A stretch of DNA of 64,000 nt, from the NCBI RefSeq assembly GCF_030815085.1, contig NZ_JAUSWG010000005.1; one strand, given 5' to 3'. The notes beneath the pieces are model-generated. The model was not told the DNA's origin. It searched no databases and saw nothing but the letters and a program-made list of their open reading frames with translations. The position numbers and the translations under genes are program-made. The stretch is from Paraclostridium ghonii (lineage in GTDB: Bacteria; Bacillota; Clostridia; Peptostreptococcales; Peptostreptococcaceae). Of the stretch, positions 35,178 through 43,518 are shown in pieces. Position 1 is the stretch's first letter. Each line of letters begins with the position of its first letter.

Positions 35178-35219
35178 GGGTTAAACGGTGTAAACCATCC
35201 AACACTTTCACCATTTTAT
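35178..35219. promoter_or_regulatory. Enhancer-type site upstream of the ridA sigma-54 promoter
   Basis: GGGTTAAACGGTG (35178-35190), and in opposite orientation TTCACCATTTTAT (35207-35219), share the half site TTAAAnnGGTG with the dyad at 32029-32062. It lies about 105 bases upstream of the -24/-12 element, a normal distance for an activator binding site. Confidence 0.55.
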
Positions 35220-35270
35220 ATTCATTTCTACGCTATACAATATATATGTATAAAAGTATATGTATAGCAA

Positions 35271-35371
35271 AAAACCACTCCTCTATTGTTGAACTGCCCA
35301 TTTCACAATTACGTGGTTTTATTCACATAGCTGAAAAACGTGATTTTAGTTCTATATAGAAAAAGTGGTTT
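35271..35371 (-). other. Long-range hairpin between the peptidase gene and the ridA unit
   Basis: AAAAACCACT and AGTGGTTTTT are perfect inverted repeats about 80 bases apart; between them are further complementary stretches (for example TCACG/CGTGA pieces). In minus-strand sense it ends in a T-run after the peptidase stop, so it may be a bulky terminator. It could also be a small RNA with its own terminator. I recognise no known RNA family. Confidence 0.45.
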
Positions 35372-35436
35372 TTTATTTAAAATTAATTCACCATAAAAAC
35401 CTATTTAGTTATAAGTATTCTTAAATCTCATGTGCT

Positions 35437-36285
35437 TTATATTGATGCATTAAAAGCCCATAAATTTTTAGTTTCTTTTATAAACACATCTATATCCCAT
35501 GTTTTTTCACTTCTTAATTTACTATTAGGATCATTTACAATTATTTTTCCATCTTCATCCACACCTTTTAATACAATAAAATGCCCTTTACTTGTAAATT
35601 CACCTGGACCCATGCTAGCTATTATGGGATATCCATTTTTAAGATTAGATATAATAGAATCTTTACTTAAAGGTATTTCTTTTCCAGTTAATCCAAAATG
35701 TTTTGCACCTTCAGTCATAAGTTTCCAGCTAGTTCCTACTCCATTTACCAAGTATCCATTATCTCTACTATAATCAACAACACCTTTTGGATTAATATCT
35801 GTATTTCCTGTAAGTCCAACAGCTATCATTGCTAAAGATGTAGGCCCACATCCATTAACCGCAATAAATTCTTGCCCATATTTATCGTATCCCCATCTTT
35901 TATCCCATTGTATAAATAGAGGAATTTCACCTTTTTTATAATCTTTTTTTATAGATATATTCTCTGAACTTAGTTTTTCACTATACTTAGGATAGTTTGC
36001 CACAAAATCTATCGCCTCTGGATTTTTAGATGCTAAATCTATTAATGATTCTGGGTATAATTTTATATCTTTTAAAATTCCGTTAACTTTTGGATATTCT
36101 TCTGACATTTGTACTAGTTTCTTTATATTTGTATTATTAGAATTAAGTAGATCCGATTTCATTTTTTCTTCACTATGTTTTCCCAATAAACTATATGTTG
36201 CATAAACAATAATTAATAAAAATAATATAGTATATTTTACTTTATATTTGTTTTGTTTTCTTTTTTCCATTATTTTTTCCGTCAT
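35437..36285 (-). CDS. Membrane-anchored C39-like cysteine peptidase
   Basis: A 282-residue protein with a short cytoplasmic N-terminus, one membrane anchor (about residues 18-34), a helical spacer and an extracellular papain-like C39_2-type domain. Catalytic C146 sits in NGCGPTSLAM, the histidine in GHFIVLKGV and the third residue in NDPNS; QWDKRWGYDKYG is the family opening motif. The single anchor and absence of an ABC domain set it apart from bacteriocin exporters. AGGAGG precedes the ATG. It stands alone. The substrate is unknown; related clostridial proteins are thought to act on the cell surface. Confidence 0.85.
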   Translation of the reverse strand: MTEKIMEKRKQNKYKVKYTILFLLIIVYATYSLLGKHSEEKMKSDLLNSNNTNIKKLVQMSEEYPKVNGILKDIKLYPESLIDLASKNPEAIDFVANYPKYSEKLSSENISIKKDYKKGEIPLFIQWDKRWGYDKYGQEFIAVNGCGPTSLAMIAVGLTGNTDINPKGVVDYSRDNGYLVNGVGTSWKLMTEGAKHFGLTGKEIPLSKDSIISNLKNGYPIIASMGPGEFTSKGHFIVLKGVDEDGKIIVNDPNSKLRSEKTWDIDVFIKETKNLWAFNASI

Positions 36286-36763
36286 TTTTCCTCCTGCTAT
36301 AATCTACTTAAATGCTAATTTAAATTTATACGATTTTTATAGTTCATCACTATAATAGTTATATATTTTATTCTATTTTATATTTCTAGTTAAAACCATA
36401 ACTTCAAACTTACAAAATAAATATAAATCTTACTTATTAGTAATATTGTTAGAAGAAATAAATACCAGCTATTTTAAAATTTATCTTTATAAAGAAGTCA
36501 ATTGTCTAAACAACACCTTGTATGTTTGATTTTCCTTAACACTAGTTTTAAAGTAATTTTTAAAAATGTCTGTATTACTTGTAATACAGCATTTTAACCT
36601 TAATTTTAAGAATATCTTATTCAATGCTATATATGTAAAAATTTGTAAAATAATATTAATATAACCAAATTATAATAAACTAACTGTTAACTCAACGTTA
36701 ACACTCCTTGTAACCTTTATATAAAACTCACAAATCAGTGTTTCCTTAATTAAAGTATAAAAA
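36286..36763. other. Gene-free interval upstream of the peptidase gene
   Basis: About 480 bases of AT-rich sequence. I see no open reading frame with a ribosome binding site, no known RNA motif and no strong palindrome, apart from the peptidase ribosome binding site at its left end. Confidence 0.6.
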
Positions 36764-36799
36764 AATACACTCTTACTCAATCAATAGTAAAAGTGTATT
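36764..36799 (-). terminator. Terminator after the deformylase gene
   Basis: AATACACTCTTAC and GTAAAAGTGTATT pair with one mismatch and continue into T-rich sequence 14 bases after the deformylase stop. Confidence 0.7.
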
Positions 36800-36812
36800 G
36801 TTAGTTTATTTT

Positions 36813-37223
36813 TTAAATTATAATCCCTTCGAAATGATCTACTTCATGCTGTATAATCTGTGCAGTGAATCCTGTAAATATTTGTTTATGGCTCTTAAAA
36901 TTTATATCTAAATATCCTACCTCTATTGTTTCATATCTCGTTGTTTTTCTAGAGCCATCTAAAGATAAGCAACTTTCTTCCGCCTCATAAGATTTTTCTT
37001 TTTTTAGTATAACGGGGTTTACCATAGGAACTATCATATCTCCTACACTAAATACCAATATGCGTTTTTTCACTCCTATCATATTAGCAGCCATGCCTAC
37101 ACAATGATCTAAGTTTGCATTTAATGTATCAATTAAATCATTAATAACTTCTGTATCTTCTTTTGTTGCAAGTTCTGATTTCTGTTCTAAAAATAATATA
37201 TCTTTTACGACTGTTCTTATCAT
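36813..37223 (-). CDS. def: Peptide deformylase (divergent paralogue)
   Basis: A metalloenzyme of 136 residues that removes the formyl group from new proteins. Motif 2 (EESCLSL) and motif 3 (QHEVDH, the metal-binding histidines and catalytic glutamate) are intact. Motif 1 is VGMAANMIG, with M instead of the usual Q of GxGxAAxQ, as in the second deformylase found in many Firmicutes. It lacks an adjacent fmt gene and is probably an accessory copy beside a housekeeping one elsewhere. Altered specificity or antibiotic response is possible but not shown. Confidence 0.85.
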   Translation of the reverse strand: MIRTVVKDILFLEQKSELATKEDTEVINDLIDTLNANLDHCVGMAANMIGVKKRILVFSVGDMIVPMVNPVILKKEKSYEAEESCLSLDGSRKTTRYETIEVGYLDINFKSHKQIFTGFTAQIIQHEVDHFEGIII

Positions 37224-37411
37224 TCTTTTGCCAACCTTTCTAATTTCTTTGTATGAATTAATATAAGTTTATATTCTTATTTTATACTATAAGATTATAC
37301 TCTAATACATTATCTCATTGTAAGTATATAAATTAGTAAAATTACTAACTGCGTTACAGGTTGGGTATATTTTAAATTTTTTTTTATTTTAATTTACTTA
37401 TTAAATATTAC

Positions 37412-39412
37412 TTATATATTTCTTGCTACTTCAAAAGCATCCCATATAGCATACATAATATTTTGAACTTGATTTGCATCACCAATCATCCTTACGCTTG
37501 GGTGTAAAAACTTAATTTCGTCATATAAAGATTTCTCAGAATTATATCCTATTGCAACAACTGCACTATCTGCTTTTATTATTTCTTGATTATCTTTAGT
37601 TTCTACTATAAATCCGCCTTCTGTCCCCTTTATAACTTTAGCACTGCATTTAACATCTATCTTTTTAAATTCAACTAAGTCTTTTAACATATCATGATTA
37701 GCATGACATAAAGGACCACCTACTTTTAATACATCATCCATCATTTCAACAATAGTTACATATTTTCCTTGATCCTTTAACCACAATGCTGTTTCGCACC
37801 CTACTAATCCACCACCAATAATTATAGTAGATTGTCCAACATCTTTATTTCCAAGCAGCACTTCTTCAGCTGTAAATACTTTTTTAGTTCCTTCAACTAA
37901 TAATTTTTTTGGTGTGGATCCTGTTGCAATTATTATATCATCTACATCAAACTCTTTAATTGTATCAACTGTAGCACATTTATTTAATTGTACATCTACT
38001 CCTAATTTATTAAGTTCTAATTTGTACCAATTAACAAGAGCAATGTCATCTTCTTTAAAATCTGGTGAACCAGCAGCAATTAAATTCCCACCTAATCTTT
38101 CTGACTTTTCTAAAAGAGTTACATCGTGTCCTCTTAGTGTAGCTACTCTTGCAGCTTCACACCCAGCAACTCCACCTCCAATGATAAGTACTTTTTTCTT
38201 TTCATCTGATTTTCTTATCTCTAGTTCTTTTTCTCTACAACAAGCTGGATTAACAGCACATGATAAATTAGTATAAGTTTGAAGTCTTCCCATACAGCCT
38301 TCTTGGCAAGAAAGACAAGGGCGTACACTCTTATAATCATCAGCTAAAATTTTATTAGGAATATTTGCATCAGCTAATAATGGTCTACCAAGAGCTACCA
38401 TATCAGTTTTGCCTGATAGTATTGCTTCGCTAGCTAATTCTGGATCCTCCATTCTTCCTGCTGTTATTATTGGCACATCTACTGCATTTTTAAGTATTTC
38501 ATTATATGGTAAATATAATCCTTTTTCTTGATACATTGGTGGATGGCTCCAATACCACGAATCATATGATCCAACATCCCCATTTAAAGCATCATAACCT
38601 GCATCCACTAATATTTTAGCAGCTTCAATTCCTTCAGGAATATCACGTCCCATTTCTACAAATTCTTCTCCTGGCAAGCCACCTTTGCACCAATCTTTTA
38701 TAAAACTTTTTATACTATATCTCAATGATACTGGATAATCTTCTCCACATCTTTTCTTTATTTCTTGTACAATCTCACAAGCAAAGCGTAGGCGATTTTC
38801 TAAACTTCCACCATATTCATCCTTTCTATTATTAAAAAAAGATATTGCAAACTGGTCTAGTAAGTATCCTTCATGCACAGCATGTATTTCTATCCCATCA
38901 AATCCTGACTTCTTTGCAATTTCTGCACTCTCCCCAAACTTTCTTACATATTCTTTTATTTCTTCTATTGTCAATTCACGACACGTTACACCTTTCATAA
39001 ATCTATGCGGTATAGGAGATGGTGCTACTGCAACTTCTCCTACTATAGACGGTATACTTACTCGCCCAAATCCAGCCGATAATTGTAAAAATATCTTTGA
39101 TCCATAAGCGTGAACACGTTCCGTCATAGCCTTGCCTCTTGTTATGAAGTTAAGGTGATTAAGAGTTGGACATGGCATAGATGGTAAAGCACATTTTTCA
39201 ATATCATTTTCAACCATAGTTACACCAGTCATAATTAAACCAGTCCCACCTTTTGCACGCTCTACATAAAATTCTTCACCTTTTTCATTAAAACTTCCAT
39301 CAGGATTACATAACCCTGCTGGCCCCATTGGTGCTAAAACAAATCTATTTTTTATTTCTAATTTACCAATTTTTATTGGTTCAAATAACACTTTATATTT
39401 TTCTTGAATCAT
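37412..39412 (-). CDS. 2-enoate reductase-type flavoenzyme (old yellow enzyme family, Fe-S)
   Basis: A cytoplasmic oxidoreductase of 666 residues. Domains in order: an FMN-binding TIM barrel (1-345; FVLAPMGPAGLCNPDG, then IEIHAVHEGYLLDQFAIS), a [4Fe-4S] site (CLSCQEGCMGR with later C in NLSCAVNP), and FAD- and NAD(P)H-binding domains (VLIIGGGVAGCEAARVA; IIIGGGLVGCETALWL). Length and order match clostridial enoate/cinnamate reductases (Enr/FldZ) and the related BaiCD/BaiH and 2,4-dienoyl-CoA reductases. It reduces an activated C=C bond, typically as electron sink in amino-acid fermentation. It is a single gene with its own GGGGGG site, and its exact substrate is open. Confidence 0.87.
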   Translation of the reverse strand: MIQEKYKVLFEPIKIGKLEIKNRFVLAPMGPAGLCNPDGSFNEKGEEFYVERAKGGTGLIMTGVTMVENDIEKCALPSMPCPTLNHLNFITRGKAMTERVHAYGSKIFLQLSAGFGRVSIPSIVGEVAVAPSPIPHRFMKGVTCRELTIEEIKEYVRKFGESAEIAKKSGFDGIEIHAVHEGYLLDQFAISFFNNRKDEYGGSLENRLRFACEIVQEIKKRCGEDYPVSLRYSIKSFIKDWCKGGLPGEEFVEMGRDIPEGIEAAKILVDAGYDALNGDVGSYDSWYWSHPPMYQEKGLYLPYNEILKNAVDVPIITAGRMEDPELASEAILSGKTDMVALGRPLLADANIPNKILADDYKSVRPCLSCQEGCMGRLQTYTNLSCAVNPACCREKELEIRKSDEKKKVLIIGGGVAGCEAARVATLRGHDVTLLEKSERLGGNLIAAGSPDFKEDDIALVNWYKLELNKLGVDVQLNKCATVDTIKEFDVDDIIIATGSTPKKLLVEGTKKVFTAEEVLLGNKDVGQSTIIIGGGLVGCETALWLKDQGKYVTIVEMMDDVLKVGGPLCHANHDMLKDLVEFKKIDVKCSAKVIKGTEGGFIVETKDNQEIIKADSAVVAIGYNSEKSLYDEIKFLHPSVRMIGDANQVQNIMYAIWDAFEVARNI

Positions 39413-39523
39413 ACTTTATCCCCCCATTTATTTTTATATAAAACAACTCTTTCCCTTAAATAAATAGTAAACATAAAATCATATACTTCGCAATCTTTTT
39501 TCTTTAGATTCTATAAAAATAAG

Positions 39524-39541
39524 GTCTTTAAAGACCCTATC
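39524..39541 (-). terminator. Short hairpin after the multicopper oxidase gene
   Basis: AAGGTCTTTAAAGACC-type self-complementary sequence with flanking A/T lies just after the oxidase stop. It is a weak terminator candidate. Confidence 0.4.
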
Positions 39542-39545
39542 CTTG

Positions 39546-41387
39546 CTATCCCATATTTTTCATATCTCCATTCATATCCATAGTCCCAGAACTCATTACC
39601 ATATATGGTCTCATCATTTCATTATCTTCATGATCTAAAATATGACAATGCCACATATAACCTGGCCCAATTGATGGGTTAAATGGGAATAAGTTAACTC
39701 CTGGCATTACCTTCTTCTCGTCTGCATATTGAGGTGCGAACCTGATTGTTAATCTCATTACCTCACCTGGCATAATTATTGCAGTATCCTTCCATCCCTT
39801 TTCATTTGGTGGTGGGTTTATTGGGTCTCCTACTAAATATCCCTCTAAAGGTATAGGTATTGTAGAATGATTAAGTGGAGGCATCCCATTTATAAACATC
39901 CAAGCATTGGAATATTCATCTACATTTATAAGCTGTTTACTCTTAATTAAAAACTGAATAAGATGGATATGAATAGGGTGTGCATCCCCAGTTAAATTCA
40001 CTATTTCCCACTCTTCTGTACTCCCTACCATAGGCATTTCTGATACTGGAGCCGTAAATTTTTGTCCATTCAAGTACAATCCTGTAGAGTTTTCATCCAT
40101 TATACATTCTGTTAACACTAATACTCTATTTGGTGAATCGGGCGTTAGAGTTGGAATATAATTTAGCTTCTCTGGTAGTTTCTTAGCATGTACTCTTTCA
40201 GTATCTTTAATTGTAAATTGCATAATTAATCCTGTAGTTTCTGGATTGAAATTCTCAGGATCTCCATCTGGATATGGAGCATCTGCATCATTTTGTAATA
40301 TTATCATTTCTCCTCCACTACATTTTGAAAAATCTATCAATATATCGACTCTTTCTGCTGGTGCAATTAAAATTCTACTTAATTCTACTGGCTCTGGTAA
40401 ATAGCCTCCATCACTCCCTATTTGAGTAAATGTCATTTCTTCAGTTAAATATAAGTTATAAAATCTAGCATTAGAACCATTTAGTATCCTAAATCTATAA
40501 ACTCTTCTTTCTACATTAAGATTAGGCCATACTGCACCATTAACAGTAATTGTATTACCATAAAACTCAGCTTGCCAATAAGGATGTAACTCTGGATAAT
40601 CTCCAACGTTAGGAAACCAAATTGATCCATCATCATTGAATGTATAATCTTTTATTATCAGAGGTATGTCGTATTGATCTTTAGGAAGTATTTCTCCTGG
40701 GCAATCCAAAGGGTTGTCTAAGTCTTTTATAATATATGGACCATACAAACCACAGTAAACATTCAATCTTGTCATACCTAAAGTATGGTCATGATACCAA
40801 ATATTCATTGAAGGCTGCTTATTTAAATATTGAGTTGTTGAAGTTGAAAAAGTTGGCCCTATTATTTTTTCATTAGGTGTAAACCAAGCCTCTGGATGAC
40901 CATCAAAAACGGAACTGGTTTCTCCTCCATGTAAATGAGTAACTATTGGAATAGGTTCTTGAGCTTCAGGTACACCTGGTGGAAATGGCGGCACCTCTGT
41001 TGGATTTAATATACCAATATTATTTGGATCAGCCCAACATATTGTAGGATCTACTGCTAATGGGTGAGGCCCATACAGTCTATTTATCCATTGCACATTT
41101 ATAGGTATATCTCTTGTTGCTAAGAATATAGGTCCTGGTACTGATGTATGATTATACACACTATTACAGCAACAATCATTTGAATACACAGCCCCCCCAT
41201 ATCCAAATAGTTCTGTTTTTGGATATCCATAAGGTAACATTTGCTGGAAAAATCTATTTGCTGTAACTATATAGTTATGAGATATTGTCTCATTTGTATA
41301 CGGATCTTTTATAACGTTTGGTGCAAAAACTTTTAACTTTGGTAGCTTACACTTAAATTTTGGTATAGTTAATGAATCTAATATCAT
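39546..41387 (-). CDS. Multicopper oxidase (CotA/laccase-like)
   Basis: A 613-residue copper oxidase with three cupredoxin domains and all four copper motifs: HLHGG (about residue 150), WYHDHTLG (about 197), HPIHIHL (about 470) and WHCHILDHEDNEMM (about 579-592, with the T1 Cys, His and axial Met). Enzymes of this type oxidise phenols, bilirubin or metal ions and reduce O2 to water. No signal peptide is visible, as in the spore-coat laccase CotA. The N-terminal quarter carries a CCC cluster (NDCCCNSVYN) and the C-terminus a Met/Asp/Asn-rich tail. AGGAGG precedes the ATG. An O2-reducing copper enzyme is unexpected in an anaerobe; a spore-coat role is a fair guess. Confidence 0.92.
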   Translation of the reverse strand: MILDSLTIPKFKCKLPKLKVFAPNVIKDPYTNETISHNYIVTANRFFQQMLPYGYPKTELFGYGGAVYSNDCCCNSVYNHTSVPGPIFLATRDIPINVQWINRLYGPHPLAVDPTICWADPNNIGILNPTEVPPFPPGVPEAQEPIPIVTHLHGGETSSVFDGHPEAWFTPNEKIIGPTFSTSTTQYLNKQPSMNIWYHDHTLGMTRLNVYCGLYGPYIIKDLDNPLDCPGEILPKDQYDIPLIIKDYTFNDDGSIWFPNVGDYPELHPYWQAEFYGNTITVNGAVWPNLNVERRVYRFRILNGSNARFYNLYLTEEMTFTQIGSDGGYLPEPVELSRILIAPAERVDILIDFSKCSGGEMIILQNDADAPYPDGDPENFNPETTGLIMQFTIKDTERVHAKKLPEKLNYIPTLTPDSPNRVLVLTECIMDENSTGLYLNGQKFTAPVSEMPMVGSTEEWEIVNLTGDAHPIHIHLIQFLIKSKQLINVDEYSNAWMFINGMPPLNHSTIPIPLEGYLVGDPINPPPNEKGWKDTAIIMPGEVMRLTIRFAPQYADEKKVMPGVNLFPFNPSIGPGYMWHCHILDHEDNEMMRPYMVMSSGTMDMNGDMKNMG

Positions 41388-41565
41388 AATATACCTCCTA
41401 TATTTTACTTTATTATAAAATATGTATTATTTTGTAGATTCGTTACTTATTTTAGGTATATTATGATAATTTTGTAATATTATAACAGGATATAAAAATG
41501 TACATATAGCTAGAACTCTAATTAATAAAATATACTTGAAAAAAATGTTATTTAAATCATCATTT

Positions 41566-41581
41566 ATTGACTTAAGTCAAT
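41566..41581. promoter_or_regulatory. Perfect palindrome ATTGACTTAAGTCAAT (CRP/FNR-like site)
   Basis: A 16-bp perfect palindrome with TTGAC/GTCAA half sites and a four-base centre, the geometry of CRP/FNR-family operators. It lies 57 bases before a small ORF with an ideal ribosome binding site, and about 180 bases upstream of the multicopper oxidase start on the other strand. Confidence 0.5.
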
Positions 41582-41637
41582 GAAATTAATTTTGCTTCTT
41601 GTTACAATACAACTATCTTGAATTAGGAGGTAATTAT

Positions 41638-41757
41638 ATGTTCATATTTGAAACAGAAAGTATATCTGAGTTAAACTATATTACAATAAAATTAAAAACC
41701 ATATTGACTATTTTTATCAATATGGTTTTCGTGTATTTCAATGGTGTATGCGAATAG
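41638..41757 (+). CDS. Small ORF (39 aa) with ideal ribosome binding site
   Basis: ATG at 41638 follows AGGAGG by seven bases and opens a frame of 39 codons (starting MFIFETESISELNYITIK) to TAG at 41755-41757. The second half runs through a terminator-like hairpin and becomes hydrophobic (ILTIFINMVFVYF). It may be a true small protein, a leader peptide, or the remnant of a deleted gene whose start has been joined to its terminator. The initiation signals are better than chance; the coding content is not otherwise supported. Confidence 0.4.
   Translation: MFIFETESISELNYITIKLKTILTIFINMVFVYFNGVCE
41697..41733. terminator. Terminator-like hairpin inside the small ORF
   Basis: AAAACCATATTGA and TCAATATGGTTTT around a short T-rich loop, flanked by A-runs and T-runs. 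It is nearly identical to the hairpin at 7062-7100. Confidence 0.65.
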
Positions 41758-41824
41758 CAAGAATAAAAAAATGTCGTGTCTTTCTTAATTGTATATACTG
41801 AATTTTTTGTTATAAATATACCTG

Positions 41825-43147
41825 TTATTTAATACTTTGTTTAAAGTTAAATATATTGTAAGGATCATACTTACATTTCACTTCTTCAAGTCTACATTTA
41901 TTTTCACCATAGTACTCACACATATAGTTTTCAATAGGGTAATATGGGAAATTAATATATGACCCTTCCGTAATATAGTAAATATCATCAATATGAGACT
42001 TTATCCAGTCCTTATTAATTTCTTTATAACAATTGTTTTTAAAAACTGTATCAATGAGCAATATATAAAAGCTATCTCTATAATAAAAAGCTGTATCAAC
42101 TTTATCCACTTCACTTATATTTCCACCTAATCCATATACATTTAAACTAATTTCTTCACTACCTTTAGGTCTTGGCTGATTTATTATATCTACTAAATTT
42201 TGTAATGTGCGATAATCATAGTATTGTTTAACAAATCTTCCATAATTCTCAAAATATTGATACTGAGAATACACAGAACCTATCAGAAATACAGCCTGCA
42301 AGAAAGAAATATATTCATATCTTAACTTAAATCCTTTAATTTTTCTAAAAGGGTCTAATAATCTATATAATTCATCTGGTGTTCCATATAAAATTCCTCT
42401 ACAGTTTATATTAATTCCACTTTCTGCTGAATTATATATGCTTCCTCTCATATTAATTTCAGGTACAGCGTTAGTAATAAAATGCTGCCAAATATCTAAA
42501 AATTCAATTTGAGTATATTTACTTGGATTGGAAATATTAAATTCAAATTCAGTCACTTTCTCTACTTTTAAAGGTAATTTAAACGTCATGGAAACAACTA
42601 CTCCAAAATTACCTCCGCCTCCTCCTTTGCATGCCCAAAATAAATCTGAATTGGTATATTCATTTGCTGTTATTAATTCACCTTCATAATTTACTAGCAT
42701 TAACTCCAATAAACTATCACAAGTTAGTCCGTATTTTCTACATGAGTACCCCCATCCCCCTCCTAATGCTAGTCCACTTATGCAAACTGTTGGACATGCA
42801 CCTCCTGAAAATGGATATCCTTTTCCTCCTAGAAATGTGTATAATTGCCCTAGTTGAATCCCACCTTGCACTGTGAAAATGTTTTTTTCATAATCTATTT
42901 TTATGCTATTTAAGTTACTTATATCTATAACAGATACACCATTTCCTATTGAAAATCCCTCGTAATTATGGCCTCCACCTCTTACTCTTATTCCTAATTT
43001 TTTTTTCACACTATAAACTACCGCTTTTTGTACATCTTCTATGGACGTACAGTATATAATCATATCCGGGTATTTATTTATAGCTCTATTCCATACTACT
43101 CTAGCTTGATTATAGTACTCGTCTGTAGGAGTTATTATTTCTGCCAT
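41825..43147 (-). CDS. Berberine-bridge-type FAD-linked oxidase
   Basis: A flavoprotein oxidase of 440 residues with an FAD_binding_4 (PCMH) domain at about 28-200 and a C-terminal BBE segment (YYGENKCRLEEVKCKYDPYNIFNFKQ). Both covalent FAD anchors are visible: H60 in GGGHNYEG and C118 in GGACPTVC, the sites of bicovalent attachment in this family. Members oxidise sugars, alcohols or amines. ATG 43147 (MAEIIT) is chosen over an upstream GTG, since AGGTGAT lies at the right distance. No signal peptide is seen. It is unusual in an anaerobe, like the copper oxidase next to it. Confidence 0.87.
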   Translation of the reverse strand: MAEIITPTDEYYNQARVVWNRAINKYPDMIIYCTSIEDVQKAVVYSVKKKLGIRVRGGGHNYEGFSIGNGVSVIDISNLNSIKIDYEKNIFTVQGGIQLGQLYTFLGGKGYPFSGGACPTVCISGLALGGGWGYSCRKYGLTCDSLLELMLVNYEGELITANEYTNSDLFWACKGGGGGNFGVVVSMTFKLPLKVEKVTEFEFNISNPSKYTQIEFLDIWQHFITNAVPEINMRGSIYNSAESGININCRGILYGTPDELYRLLDPFRKIKGFKLRYEYISFLQAVFLIGSVYSQYQYFENYGRFVKQYYDYRTLQNLVDIINQPRPKGSEEISLNVYGLGGNISEVDKVDTAFYYRDSFYILLIDTVFKNNCYKEINKDWIKSHIDDIYYITEGSYINFPYYPIENYMCEYYGENKCRLEEVKCKYDPYNIFNFKQSIK

Positions 43148-43383
43148 TTTTATCACCTAAAATTTTTTAGATTTAACATAATACATATAAGTATTATATA
43201 TATTTATATATATGTTATTTTTAACATTTTGTGATATTTTTCGACAAACATTGCACATCCAGGTGTCTTAGTCAAAATAAACTTATGCCTTTATTATTGC
43301 TTATGTCACAGAAAATAATTTTCTATAGATTTAAAGTAAGAAACAGAATTAGTTGTACTATGTAGGATATTACAAAAACTATA

Positions 43384-43419
43384 AAACTGGGATATATTTA
43401 TTCTAATATACCCCAGTTT
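43384..43419. terminator. Hairpin between the CCG-domain gene and the FAD oxidase
   Basis: AAACTGGG and CCCAGTTT with further ATAT/ATAT pairing inside. It lies upstream of the FAD oxidase start and downstream of the CCG-domain gene, so it probably terminates the latter. Confidence 0.6.
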
Positions 43420-43518
43420 CATCTGTATTCATCCTTTATAATTTCGTTACGGTAGTCATTCTAATAAATAGACTATATTTCGTATATTTGCTAAATATTT
43501 AAATTTTTTGAGTTAATT

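Noticed and set aside
37412..39412. Bilirubin reductase (BilR-type) or bile-acid reductase identity for the enoate-reductase-type enzyme
   Set aside because: The domain order is shared by several enzymes, and no motif I can verify singles out bile pigments or bile acids. Context genes for those pathways are absent.
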